A stretch of 8,114 bases of DNA from NCBI GenBank assembly GCA_900555215.1, contig USKR01000042.1, positions 1-8,114 on the forward strand. The letters run 5' to 3'. Below the pieces are notes generated by a model. It did no database searches. It was not told the DNA's origin and saw only the letters and a list, made by a program, of their open reading frames with translations. Shown piece after piece: positions 1-5,653 of this stretch (positions within the stretch are counted from its first letter, which is position 1; every line of letters begins with the position of its first letter). The DNA is from an uncultured Ruminococcus sp. Its GTDB lineage: Bacteria > Bacillota > Clostridia > Lachnospirales > Lachnospiraceae. The position numbers and the translations under genes are program-made.

Positions 1-204
1 TTCTCTGTGGATGCAGAGAACAGCCGGAGGCTGCGGCAGATGATTCCGCCGGGCGTCCTGTTTGTCTCTGAGAGCGGCGTGGAGAGCGCCGGGGATGTGA
101 GCAGGCTGCGCAAGATCGGGGCGGACGCGGTGCTGATCGGAGAAACACTGATGCGCGCGGCGGATAAGAAGGCAAAGCTCCTGGAGCTGAAAGGAGAGGC
201 GTAA
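1..204 (+). CDS. trpC: Indole-3-glycerol-phosphate synthase, C-terminal part (5' end outside window)
   Basis: TrpC closes the indole ring, turning carboxyphenylaminodeoxyribulose phosphate into indole-3-glycerol phosphate, in the cytoplasm. The reading frame is open from base 1 and stops with TAA at 202-204, so only the last 67 residues are present. What remains fits the end of the TIM barrel: FSVDAENSRRL after the usual NRNL region, then FVSESGV (strand 7 with the Glu-Ser-Gly phosphate-site motif) and GADAVLIGETLM (strand 8 with the Gly-Glu-x-Leu-Met signature). The catalytic Lys and Glu residues lie upstream and cannot be checked. A GTG at 7 is in frame but is not the start. The stop codon directly abuts the trpF start, and the trpF ribosome site lies inside the last codons, which implies translational coupling. 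Confidence 0.95.
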   Translation, partial: FSVDAENSRRLRQMIPPGVLFVSESGVESAGDVSRLRKIGADAVLIGETLMRAADKKAKLLELKGEA

Positions 205-816
205 ATGACAAAGATCAAGCTGTGCGGGCTGTCCCGTCCCGGCGATATACAGGCGGCAAATGAACTGATGCCGGATTATATCGGATTTGTCTTTGCCCCG
301 AAGAGCCGGAGATATGTCTCTTTGGAAAAGGCGGCGGAACTGAAGCAGATGCTGGACCCGCAGATCAGAGCGGCGGGCGTGTTTGCGGATGAAGATCCTC
401 AGATGATAGAAGAACTTGTCAGCAGGGGAGTGATCGATGTGGTGCAGCTCCACGGCAGGGAGGATGAAGCGTATATCCGAAACCTTCGGAAGAGACTGGG
501 AAGTCAGCTGATCATTCAGGCGTTTTCCATCCGCACTGAGCAGGATGCGGAGAGGGCGGATACAAGCATTGCGGATCTGATATTGGCGGATTCCCCGGGC
601 GGAGGTACAGGAGAAGTGTTTGACTGGGAACTGCTTGGGAAGATACAACGCCCGTATTTTCTGGCGGGAGGCCTGACGCCTGAAAATGTGACAGCCGCAG
701 TAAATGCGTTGAGACCATACGGAGTGGACGTCAGTTCCGGCATAGAGACTGATGGATATAAAGACAAAGAGAAAATGAAAGAGTTTATTTTAGCAGCCAG
801 CCGGGATGATGAATGA
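205..816 (+). CDS. trpF: Phosphoribosylanthranilate isomerase
   Basis: TrpF carries out the Amadori rearrangement of N-(5'-phosphoribosyl)anthranilate, the step before TrpC. The 203-residue product has the normal family length and is a single TIM barrel. Visible signatures are KLCGL at residues 5-9 with the catalytic Cys7, [12 protein letters not shown] near residues 27-38, VQLHG near 79-83, [13 protein letters not shown] near 128-140 with the catalytic Asp at its start, [10 protein letters not shown] near 153-162, and DVSSGIE at the C-terminal phosphate site. The ATG at 205 follows the trpC stop without a gap. AAGGAG at 191-196 lies 8 nt upstream, so the start is well supported. It is a separate protein here, not fused to TrpC as in enterics. 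Confidence 0.97.
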   Translation: MTKIKLCGLSRPGDIQAANELMPDYIGFVFAPKSRRYVSLEKAAELKQMLDPQIRAAGVFADEDPQMIEELVSRGVIDVVQLHGREDEAYIRNLRKRLGSQLIIQAFSIRTEQDAERADTSIADLILADSPGGGTGEVFDWELLGKIQRPYFLAGGLTPENVTAAVNALRPYGVDVSSGIETDGYKDKEKMKEFILAASRDDE

Positions 817-845
817 GGAAAAAAGAACAGAAAGGAAGAGATGCA

Positions 846-2036
846 ATGACAAACCCGAACGGACGCTTCGGCATCCACGGCGGTCAGTATATACCGGAGA
901 CACTGATGAACGCTGTGACCGAACTTGAGGAAGCGTATAATCATTATAAAAATGACCCGGAGTTTAACCGGGAATTAACAGAACTTTTCAATGAATATGC
1001 GGGGAGGCCTTCCCGCCTGTATTATGCGGAGAAGATGACAGAAGATCTGGGCGGAGCGAAGATCTACCTGAAGAGGGAAGACCTGAACCACACGGGAGCC
1101 CACAAGATCAATAACGTACTCGGTCAGGCGCTCCTTGCAAAGAAAATGGGAAAGACCAGGCTGATCGCAGAGACAGGCGCCGGACAGCACGGAGTCGCCA
1201 CGGCTACTGCGGCCGCTCTTATGGGTATGGAATGCGTGGTTTTCATGGGCGAAGAAGATACCATCCGTCAGGCGCTGAATGTGTACCGCATGCGTCTGCT
1301 CGGGGCGGAGGTCATTCCGGTAAAGACCGGGACTGCCACATTGAAAGACGCAGTATCCGAGGCGATGAGAGAGTGGACGTCCAGGATCATCGATACCCAT
1401 TACTGCCTCGGTTCCGTCATGGGCCCCCATCCGTTCCCCACGATCGTAAGGGATTTCCAGGCGGTAATTTCCAAGGAGATCAAAGAGCAGATCCTTCAGA
1501 AAGAAGGACGACTGCCGGACGCGGTGGTCGCCTGTGTGGGAGGCGGCTCCAATGCTATTGGAAGCTTTTACCACTTTATAGAGGATGAAGGAGTGCGGCT
1601 GATCGGGTGCGAGGCGGCAGGAAAGGGAATCGACTCCTTTGAGACCGCGGCAACGGTGAACACGGGCAGAGTCGGTATCTTCCATGGCATGAAATCTTAT
1701 TTCTGCCAGGATGAATACGGGCAGATCGCCCCGGTCTATTCTATATCTGCAGGGCTGGATTATCCGGGCGTAGGTCCGGAGCATGCATATCTCCATGACA
1801 TCGGCAGAGCAGAATATGTTCCGGTTACCGATGAGGAAGCTGTGAATGCGTTTGAATATCTGGCGAGGACAGAAGGGATCATTCCGGCGATCGAGTCCGC
1901 GCATGCCGTGGCGCATGCGATGAAGACCGCGCCGGAGATGAGCCGGGATCAGATCATTGTTATCACCATTTCAGGCAGGGGAGACAAAGACTGTGCTGCC
2001 ATTGCCCGCTACAGAGGGGAGGATATCTATGAGTAA
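846..2036 (+). CDS. trpB: Tryptophan synthase beta subunit
   Basis: TrpB condenses indole with serine on pyridoxal phosphate, working in an alpha2-beta2 complex with TrpA. I place the start at ATG 846 rather than at the in-frame ATG 813 that overlaps the trpF stop. AAGGAAG at 832-838 lies 7 nt upstream of 846, and the resulting 396-residue protein begins in the usual way ([15 protein letters not shown]). From this start the PLP lysine is Lys87 in HTGAHKINN and the catalytic acid is Glu109 in AETGAGQHG, the same numbers as in Salmonella TrpB, which supports the start choice. GGGSNAIG (cofactor phosphate site), [24 protein letters not shown] and the C-terminal SGRGDKD are all present. This is the classical TrpB1 type. 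It overlaps trpA by 8 nt. Confidence 0.97.
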   Translation: MTNPNGRFGIHGGQYIPETLMNAVTELEEAYNHYKNDPEFNRELTELFNEYAGRPSRLYYAEKMTEDLGGAKIYLKREDLNHTGAHKINNVLGQALLAKKMGKTRLIAETGAGQHGVATATAAALMGMECVVFMGEEDTIRQALNVYRMRLLGAEVIPVKTGTATLKDAVSEAMREWTSRIIDTHYCLGSVMGPHPFPTIVRDFQAVISKEIKEQILQKEGRLPDAVVACVGGGSNAIGSFYHFIEDEGVRLIGCEAAGKGIDSFETAATVNTGRVGIFHGMKSYFCQDEYGQIAPVYSISAGLDYPGVGPEHAYLHDIGRAEYVPVTDEEAVNAFEYLARTEGIIPAIESAHAVAHAMKTAPEMSRDQIIVITISGRGDKDCAAIARYRGEDIYE

Positions 2037-2799
2037 CATAAGAAAAGCGTTTGAAAACGGGAAGGCATTTATTCCGTTTATCACTTGCGGAGATCCGGAT
2101 CTGGAGACAACGGCGGCAGTCGTCCGCGCGGCTGCGGCGAATGGCGCTGACCTGATCGAGCTGGGCATCCCATTCTCAGACCCCGCCGCAGAGGGACCGG
2201 TGATCCAGGGGGCGAACCTGCGGGCGTTAAGCGGGGGCGTGACCACGGATAAAATATTTGACCTTGTGAAAGAACTGCGCAGGGATGTGGAAGTGCCGAT
2301 GGTATTCATGACTTATGCAAATGTAGTCTTCTCATATGGGACAGAGCGGTTCATTTCCACCTGCCGGGAAATCGGGATCGACGGGCTGATCCTGCCGGAC
2401 GTTCCGTATGAAGAGAAAGAAGAATTTCTGCCCGCCTGCCGAAAGTACGGCGTAGACCTGATCTCTCTAATTGCGCCTACGTCGGAAGACAGGATTGCCA
2501 TGATCGCCCGGGAGGCGGAAGGGTTCCTATATATTGTTTCCAGCCTGGGGGTTACAGGTATGCGGAGTGAGATCAAGACGGACCTGGAATCTATTGTGGA
2601 AACGGTACGGGAGAATACTGATGTCCCGTGCGCCATAGGGTTCGGCATTTCAACGCCGGAACAGGCGGCAAAAATGGCGGGGATCTCCGACGGAGCGATC
2701 GTCGGATCGGCTATTGTCAGGCTGATCGGGAAGTATGGGAAAGACGCCCCGGAATATGTGGGTGAGTATGTGAAGGGGATGAAGGATGCGCTGAGGTGA
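2029..2799 (+). CDS. trpA: Tryptophan synthase alpha subunit
   Basis: TrpA splits indole-3-glycerol phosphate and passes indole to TrpB through the intersubunit tunnel. The start is ATG 2029, with AGAGGGGAGG at 2013-2022 six nt upstream, inside trpB. It gives a 256-residue TIM-barrel protein, slightly shorter than the enteric enzyme. Motifs include [10 protein letters not shown] (residues 14-23), [11 protein letters not shown] (42-52) with Glu44 matching Salmonella Glu49, loop 6 with [14 protein letters not shown], and [10 protein letters not shown] near the phosphate site. The position matching the second catalytic acid, Asp60 in Salmonella, is Glu55 here (SDPAAEGP). I recall this Glu as common in Clostridia, so the enzyme is probably active. 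This is the last gene of the operon and a hairpin follows it. Confidence 0.96.
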   Translation: MSNIRKAFENGKAFIPFITCGDPDLETTAAVVRAAAANGADLIELGIPFSDPAAEGPVIQGANLRALSGGVTTDKIFDLVKELRRDVEVPMVFMTYANVVFSYGTERFISTCREIGIDGLILPDVPYEEKEEFLPACRKYGVDLISLIAPTSEDRIAMIAREAEGFLYIVSSLGVTGMRSEIKTDLESIVETVRENTDVPCAIGFGISTPEQAAKMAGISDGAIVGSAIVRLIGKYGKDAPEYVGEYVKGMKDALR

Positions 2800-2860
2800 A
2801 GCGGGGAAACAGGGTGCCCTGCTCGATGATAGTGAGAAAAGGTATAATGGCGAAAGATAA

Positions 2861-2907
2861 AAACAGGAATCTGACAGTCCGCGGGCTGCCGGGTTCCTGT
2901 TTGATTT
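2861..2907 (+). terminator. Probable rho-independent terminator of the trp operon
   Basis: A perfect 9-bp stem, AAACAGGAA at 2861-2869 against TTCCTGTTT at 2894-2902, encloses a 24-nt GC-rich loop that can fold into a small inner hairpin (CAGTC 2875-2879 with GGCTG 2884-2888, one G-T pair). GATTTTT follows at once. It lies 61 nt after the trpA stop and before the padR promoter, where an operon terminator is expected. The T tract is interrupted, so termination may be incomplete. Confidence 0.65.
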
Positions 2908-2934
2908 TTGATTGCAAATTTTTATAATTGCCGC

Positions 2935-2963
2935 TTGACAGATATATCATCACACGATATATT
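2935..2963 (+). promoter_or_regulatory. Promoter of padR-DUF2812 operon
   Basis: TTGACA at 2935-2940 is a perfect -35 box. TATATT at 2958-2963 lies exactly 17 nt downstream and matches the -10 consensus at five of six positions. A second candidate, TATAAT at 2963-2968, is 22 nt away and too far to pair with this -35 box. The predicted start of transcription is near 2970. The spacer is occupied by the first inverted repeat, as expected for a repressed promoter. Confidence 0.75.
2942..2962. promoter_or_regulatory. Putative PadR operator 1
   Basis: ATATATC at 2942-2948 and its exact complement GATATAT at 2956-2962 are separated by 7 nt. The site fills the -35/-10 spacer and runs into the -10 box, so bound protein would block RNA polymerase. 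The same design recurs 31 bp downstream. Assignment to PadR is inferred from its position directly in front of the padR gene. Confidence 0.65.
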
Positions 2964-2972
2964 ATAATTAGA

Positions 2973-2993
2973 ATATATCATTTAACGATATAT
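2973..2993. promoter_or_regulatory. Putative PadR operator 2
   Basis: This is a second ATATATC-N7-GATATAT repeat (2973-2979 and 2987-2993) with the same arm sequence and spacer length as operator 1. The spacers agree in their outer bases (AT...AC). Centre-to-centre distance is 31 bp, about three helical turns, which would place two dimers on the same face of the DNA. Its right arm is part of a further 12-bp perfect palindrome, ACGATATATCGT at 2985-2996. It lies at or just after the predicted transcription start. Confidence 0.6.
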
Positions 2994-3037
2994 CGTCGAA
3001 CGAAAAATATCTGATACGAAAACAAAGGAGTGAGATG

Positions 3038-3361
3038 ATGTCAGAAAAGGAAACGCCGTTGACAGAAGCATTTTATTATATCCTGCTGGCACTGAGGAAG
3101 CCGAATCACGGTTACGGAGTTATCCAGGAGATCGAGGAGCTGACGGGCGGACGTGTAGTCCTGGGACCGGGCACTCTTTACGGCGCGCTGCAGACCATGC
3201 AGAAGCGGGAATGGATCAGAATTTACAGCCAGGACACAGAGTCGCGGAAGAAGAAGGAATATATTATCACGGATCTGGGCAGGGCGGCCTTCGAAGCGGA
3301 GAAGAGCCGTCTGGAAGAACTGCTGAGCAATGCAAAGCTCATGGAGGAGGGAGAAGCATGA
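3038..3361 (+). CDS. PadR-family transcriptional regulator
   Basis: This is a small winged-helix repressor of the PadR group, which usually represses its own operon until a ligand binds. The 107-residue product shows the family pattern: TEAFYYILLAL at the N-terminus, HGYGVIQEIEELTGG, the signature GPGTLYGALQTM (recognition helix, about residues 47-58), a basic wing (RKKKEYIITDLG), and a C-terminal dimerisation helix rich in Glu, Leu and Lys. Two ATGs are adjacent. AAGGAG at 3025-3030 lies 7 nt before ATG 3038 and only 4 nt before ATG 3035, so 3038 is preferred, although 3035 is possible. The stop overlaps the next gene's start (ATGA at 3358-3361). The ligand cannot be inferred. Confidence 0.9.
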   Translation: MSEKETPLTEAFYYILLALRKPNHGYGVIQEIEELTGGRVVLGPGTLYGALQTMQKREWIRIYSQDTESRKKKEYIITDLGRAAFEAEKSRLEELLSNAKLMEEGEA

Positions 3362-4056
3362 TTCGATTCAAACTGTATTATGATAAAGATAAGGAGACGG
3401 TCTGGCTGAATCAAATGGCGTCAGAAGGCTGGGCGCTGAAAAGTTTCTTTGCGGGATTTTATAAATTTGAACCATGCGGAAAAGGCGAGTATATCTATCA
3501 GATCGATCTTGGAGATGCGCTGTATTCAGTCAGCGATGAATACCGGGAGCTGATGGGGGAACTCGGCGTGGAGATCGTCGTGCTTTGGGGATACTGGATC
3601 ATACTGCGCAAACGGGCGGCTGACGGTCCGTTCGAGTTGTATACAGATGTGGAATCAAAGATTGAACATTATCGGAAGATCCGAAGGATGTTCAAGGCTG
3701 TGACGATCCTGGAATTGATCGGACTTTTCATGGAGATTTTTGCGGGAATGACAGGCACTGATTATGCATGGGCATTTGCGCTTTTGCTCAGTGTATTTGT
3801 TTTCGTATGTGTGAGTGCAGTGTTCCGGACCAATAAGGTCATCGCAAGGCTGGAGGAAGAAAAAAGCGGGATCGAGGCAGAGAAGAAGGGAGGAAATACT
3901 TTGGCGCTGATCATCACATCAATAGGACTTTTGACCAACAGCTGCATGATGTTTGTCGAGGAATCCGTATCGCCGTTTATAAGTTATCCTGTCCATATTT
4001 TCGCTGTTATTATGATGGCTGTTGGTATCGTGCTCACGGTAAAGGAAGGAAAATAA
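3358..4056 (+). CDS. DUF2812-domain membrane protein, partner of PadR
   Basis: The 232-residue product begins at ATG 3358, overlapping the padR stop by 4 nt, with GGAGGAGGGAG at 3343-3353 as ribosome site. Residues 1 to about 85 fit the DUF2812 pattern: a basic and aromatic start (FKLYYDKDKE), WLNQMASEGWALKSF, then FYKFEPCGKGEYIYQIDL. The rest holds about four hydrophobic segments near residues 112-131, 137-156, 180-200 and 207-228, with a charged stretch rich in Glu and Lys between the second and third. Function is unknown. The family often follows a PadR gene in Firmicutes, and the two are almost certainly translated together here. A role in sensing envelope stress or drugs would be a guess. 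Confidence 0.85.
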   Translation: MIRFKLYYDKDKETVWLNQMASEGWALKSFFAGFYKFEPCGKGEYIYQIDLGDALYSVSDEYRELMGELGVEIVVLWGYWIILRKRAADGPFELYTDVESKIEHYRKIRRMFKAVTILELIGLFMEIFAGMTGTDYAWAFALLLSVFVFVCVSAVFRTNKVIARLEEEKSGIEAEKKGGNTLALIITSIGLLTNSCMMFVEESVSPFISYPVHIFAVIMMAVGIVLTVKEGK

Positions 4057-4123
4057 AAAGAGGGAATATGCGGGGATAACACCGCAGGATTCCATTCATG
4101 AGCCTGGTGTGGACGGAAATAAA

Positions 4124-4277
4124 GTAACAGTTCAGCACGCGTCATTCGCAAAGCTGCACATACGTGCTCCTGTGGCTGCACCGCTCCATTGCTCATTTAC
4201 ACGCGCTCCGCTCATAAGGGAAGGGGCAGACTGATCCTTATGCCAGCATAAATCAATCTGCCCCTTCGAACTGTTAC
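4124..4277. repeat. Palindromic intergenic element with 10-bp terminal inverted repeats
   Basis: GTAACAGTTC at 4124-4133 and its exact complement GAACTGTTAC at 4268-4277 bracket 134 bp. Directly inside the right end is a large hairpin. GAAGGGGCAGACTGAT at 4220-4235 pairs with 4252-4267 over 16 positions with one mismatch, and the loop folds again as TTATG (4238-4242) with CATAA (4247-4251). No open frame here looks like a protein. No target duplication is visible at the ends. The build suggests a MITE-like or REP-like dispersed element, possibly also ending transcription of the upstream operon. Copy number cannot be judged from one window. Confidence 0.5.
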
Positions 4278-4308
4278 GCAGAATTAAATTTTTGTAAAAT
4301 GCATAAAC

Positions 4309-4337
4309 TTGACGTTGCCTGAAGCGTATGCTATATT
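4309..4337 (+). promoter_or_regulatory. Promoter of the putative antitoxin RNA
   Basis: TTGACG at 4309-4314 (five of six) and TATATT at 4332-4337 (five of six) are 17 nt apart, a near-ideal vegetative promoter. No open reading frame of useful length follows. The predicted start near 4344 leads straight into the repeat and hairpin of the small RNA. A 9-bp inverted repeat (TTGCCTGAA 4315-4323, TTCAGGCAA 4341-4349) brackets the -10 box. Confidence 0.65.
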
Positions 4338-4343
4338 CAATTC

Positions 4344-4425
4344 AGGCAAAAAGATATGAGAGTTCCAGCAGGGACGACGAGAACCCCCGGAGGTGCGATC
4401 TCCGGGGGTTCTCTATTCCATTTTT
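4344..4425 (+). ncRNA. Putative antisense antitoxin RNA (type I toxin-antitoxin)
   Basis: A transcript of about 82 nt is predicted, from the promoter at 4309-4337 to the T run at 4421-4425. Its 5' part (4349-4375) is a direct repeat of 4524-4550, the + strand of the small hydrophobic gene's initiation region, with 23 of 27 bases identical. All four differences are G in place of A, so pairing with the toxin message would be continuous over 27 nt with four G-U pairs. Its 3' part is a 14-bp perfect hairpin that also lies downstream of the toxin gene, so the convergent toxin message would overlap it. Convergent transcripts, a shared hairpin and a direct repeat resemble the plasmid par (RNAI/RNAII, Fst) locus. 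The RNA itself is inferred. Confidence 0.55.
4379..4425. terminator. Strong hairpin between convergent toxin and RNA transcripts
   Basis: A perfect 14-bp stem (4379-4392 with 4400-4413; arm GAGAACCCCCGGAG) closes a 7-nt loop. In the + direction it is followed by TATTCCATTTTT, a modest U-rich tail. In the - direction no T run follows, so it is probably a terminator for the + strand RNA and at best a 3' stabilising or pausing structure for the - strand message. Confidence 0.6.
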
Positions 4426-4457
4426 GCGGGGGGATTAAGCCCGAGGCCAGTTACCGA

Positions 4458-4610
4458 CTATTCGTCGCTGTCTAACCATTTGATGATGTAGTGGCATGCT
4501 GCACCAGCCGTGACAGCGACAAGAAAAGATATGAGAATTCCAACAGAAACACCCCCTTCCTGATACCAGTATAGGGGCGGCAACTCCTTCAGTATATTAT
4601 AGCTTCCCAT
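4458..4610 (-). CDS. Small hydrophobic peptide, putative type I toxin
   Basis: The frame from ATG 4610 to TAG 4458 encodes 50 residues. Residues 21-45 form one membrane-spanning segment (GILISFLVAV, then ACHYIIKWL), and the peptide ends in the acidic tail DSDE. A short single-span peptide with a Lys-Trp plus charged tail is typical of type I toxins, and I recall similar unnamed peptides in Lachnospiraceae. The start is uncertain. The best -10 box (4601-4596) lies inside the first codons, so a message from it would lack ATG 4610. GGAAGGGGGTG at 4560-4550 is a good ribosome site, but no standard start codon lies in this frame just after it. A GTG at 4552 or TTG at 4543 opens another frame of 26 codons at most. 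Membrane toxicity is inferred. Confidence 0.5.
   Translation of the reverse strand: MGSYNILKELPPLYWYQEGGVSVGILISFLVAVTAGAACHYIIKWLDSDE
4524..4550. repeat. 27-nt direct repeat copy within toxin initiation region (partner at 4349-4375)
   Basis: The + strand sequence here matches 4349-4375 at 23 of 27 positions, starting AAAAGATATGAGA in both. It covers codons just after the ribosome site GGAAGGGGG (4560-4552) of the - strand peptide gene. The four differences are G in the RNA copy and A here, so RNA-RNA pairing is kept by wobble. This is the presumed target of the small RNA. Confidence 0.7.
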
Positions 4611-4624
4611 GGCGCGAAAAGAAT
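4596..4624 (-). promoter_or_regulatory. Candidate promoter of the small hydrophobic gene
   Basis: On the - strand, a perfect TATAAT (4601-4596) is preceded 17 nt upstream by ATTCTT (4624-4619), or at 16 nt by TTCTTT. Either is a poor -35 box. Transcription would begin near 4589 and give a leader whose CCCCU (4577-4573) can pair with AGGGG (4557-4553), partly masking the ribosome site. That feature is common in type I toxin messages. Confidence 0.4.
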
Positions 4625-4656
4625 ACTGTCAGTTGAAATAGAACATAGAAAACAGA

Positions 4657-4715
4657 AGGCACCCTTTTTGTACCGGATGCGCAGAGACCCGGTTCAAAAA
4701 GAGCGCCTGTTTTAT
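4657..4715. terminator. Bidirectional terminator-like hairpin downstream of the TipA-like gene
   Basis: CTTTTTG at 4664-4670 pairs with CAAAAAG at 4695-4701, continued inward by ACCGG (4672-4676) with CCGGT (4689-4693) after one T-T mismatch, and outward by AGGC (4657-4660) with GCCT (4705-4708). GTTTTATATTT follows on the + strand and TTCTGTTTTC on the - strand. It begins 54 nt after the stop of the - strand MerR gene and separates it from the small hydrophobic gene. Confidence 0.6.
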
Positions 4716-4762
4716 ATTTAGGAGCATTCATTTCTCATGAAAGTTTTCCAGAGGAGAACGTT

Positions 4763-5296
4763 TTACCTCTCCCGTGAATCTGTATAAAAAGCATTTACTG
4801 CCTGCCCGAAGAATTCGGAGAATCCCTTCCCGTATATGCGGTCCGTGGCTTCCTGCATCCGGCGGTCTGTCAGATACATTTCTGCCGTCTCCGCCATCAT
4901 CCTGGAAACGTCGTCCATCTGATAGAGCTGCTTTGTGACAAAGTCATATTCTCCGATGAGCTCTTTTACTTCAAAGGAATGTACATCGCAGTTTGTTTTC
5001 CCGGAGATCTTTTCAAGTACTGCGCTCAGACGGTTCTGATAAGCGGAGAAAATATCCGGATCGTGAGGGTTCTGGGATGCAGCGATTGCCTGCTCCTTAC
5101 TCCCGTACCAGTCCACGACCTTGCGGAAGTTTTCCTGCGCGGCTTCGCTGGAGGCTGAGTCGACAAAATAGTTGTGGAATTCTTCCATGCTTCCGTGATT
5201 TTGAATGAACACGGCTTTCTGCTCATTCGTCATATGTTCTACCATGGACTGATACATATCTTCAATCTCTGTTTTCGTAAATACTGCAAAATCCAT
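4763..5296 (-). CDS. Probable internally initiated short form (TipAS-like ligand-binding domain only)
   Basis: Within the MerR gene, AAAGGAG at 5311-5305 lies 8 nt before the in-frame ATG at 5296-5294, codon 110. A message read from there would give 177 residues comprising exactly the ligand-binding half without the DNA-binding domain. In Streptomyces lividans tipA, an in-frame internal start at Met110 produces TipAS in large excess over TipAL. The matching position and strong ribosome site suggest the same arrangement. No protein evidence is available here. Confidence 0.5.
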   Translation of the reverse strand: MDFAVFTKTEIEDMYQSMVEHMTNEQKAVFIQNHGSMEEFHNYFVDSASSEAAQENFRKVVDWYGSKEQAIAASQNPHDPDIFSAYQNRLSAVLEKISGKTNCDVHSFEVKELIGEYDFVTKQLYQMDDVSRMMAETAEMYLTDRRMQEATDRIYGKGFSEFFGQAVNAFYTDSRER

Positions 5297-5623
5297 TTCA
5301 TGTTCTCCTTTCAGGATATTGTCAATACTGGCGATCATCCTGTCGATGCGACCCCGTTTCGCTGTCAGCATTTGTTTCTGCATCTTAAGGATCTGCCTTT
5401 CGTCAAGATCAGGAGCGTCCAGAAGAGAACGGATTTTCTTCAGGGGAATATCGAACTCGCGGAAGAATAAGATCTGCCGGAGTGTTTCCAGGGCTTTATC
5501 GTCATAAAGCCGGTATCCCGCTTCGGTTTTGGCGGTGGGCTTTAAAAGCCCGATCTCGTCGTAATAGTGAAGCGTGCGCACGCTGATACCTGTGATCTGT
5601 GATATTTCCTTTACTGTTTTCAT
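4763..5623 (-). CDS. TipA-like MerR-family regulator (MerR HTH + TipAS ligand-binding domain)
   Basis: The 286-residue protein has a MerR DNA-binding domain at residues 1-70 (VKEISQITGISVRTLHYYDEIGLL, then YRLYDDKALETLRQI), a coiled-coil dimerisation helix at about 75-105, and a C-terminal half that fits the TipAS antibiotic-recognition domain (about 110-286, ending in the family's KGFSEFFGQAVNAFY pattern). In Streptomyces, TipA binds thiopeptide antibiotics covalently and activates its own promoter. Homologs such as B. subtilis Mta activate drug exporters. The start ATG 5623 has AAGGAGG (5639-5633) 9 nt upstream. The gene has its own MerR-type promoter and a second internal start (see 4763-5296). 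No obvious target exporter is adjacent, so the ligand and regulon are unknown. Confidence 0.92.
   Translation of the reverse strand: MKTVKEISQITGISVRTLHYYDEIGLLKPTAKTEAGYRLYDDKALETLRQILFFREFDIPLKKIRSLLDAPDLDERQILKMQKQMLTAKRGRIDRMIASIDNILKGEHEMDFAVFTKTEIEDMYQSMVEHMTNEQKAVFIQNHGSMEEFHNYFVDSASSEAAQENFRKVVDWYGSKEQAIAASQNPHDPDIFSAYQNRLSAVLEKISGKTNCDVHSFEVKELIGEYDFVTKQLYQMDDVSRMMAETAEMYLTDRRMQEATDRIYGKGFSEFFGQAVNAFYTDSRER
5305..5311 (-). promoter_or_regulatory. Internal ribosome binding site for TipAS-like form
   Basis: AAAGGAG read on the - strand lies within codons 105-107 of the MerR gene and is spaced 8 nt from Met110. This is as good a site as that of the full-length start. It falls exactly at the junction between the dimerisation helix and the ligand-binding domain. 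Confidence 0.55.
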
Positions 5624-5653
5624 CTCTGCATGCCTCCTTGTCCTGATAAGGAG

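Noticed and set aside
813..845. Upstream in-frame ATG for trpB overlapping the trpF stop (11 extra residues)
   Set aside because: The extension is lysine/arginine rich and unlike TrpB N-termini. ATG 846 has the ribosome site, and its numbering puts the catalytic residues at 87 and 109.
975..1916. Long - strand frame opposite trpB
   Set aside because: It is a shadow of a strongly conserved gene, has no ribosome site, and its product resembles no protein.
2810..2821. CAGGG-TG-CCCTG palindrome after trpA
   Set aside because: The two-base loop cannot form a hairpin as drawn, and no gene start is linked to it.
2843..2848. TATAAT at 2843-2848 as a promoter
   Set aside because: No -35-like sequence lies at 16-18 nt, and a terminator hairpin follows within 20 nt.
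2848..2928. 26-codon frame (ATG at 2848) after trpA
   Set aside because: It runs through the terminator-like hairpin, has a poor ribosome site and resembles nothing I know.
4069..4086. TGCGG/CCGCA hairpin as terminator of the padR operon
   Set aside because: There are only 5 bp in the stem and no T run after it, so it is too weak to call.
3984..4196. 70-codon - strand frame across the end of the DUF2812 gene and the palindromic element
   Set aside because: It overlaps a good gene and a hairpin-rich repeat. Frames like this are probably by-products of the repeat.
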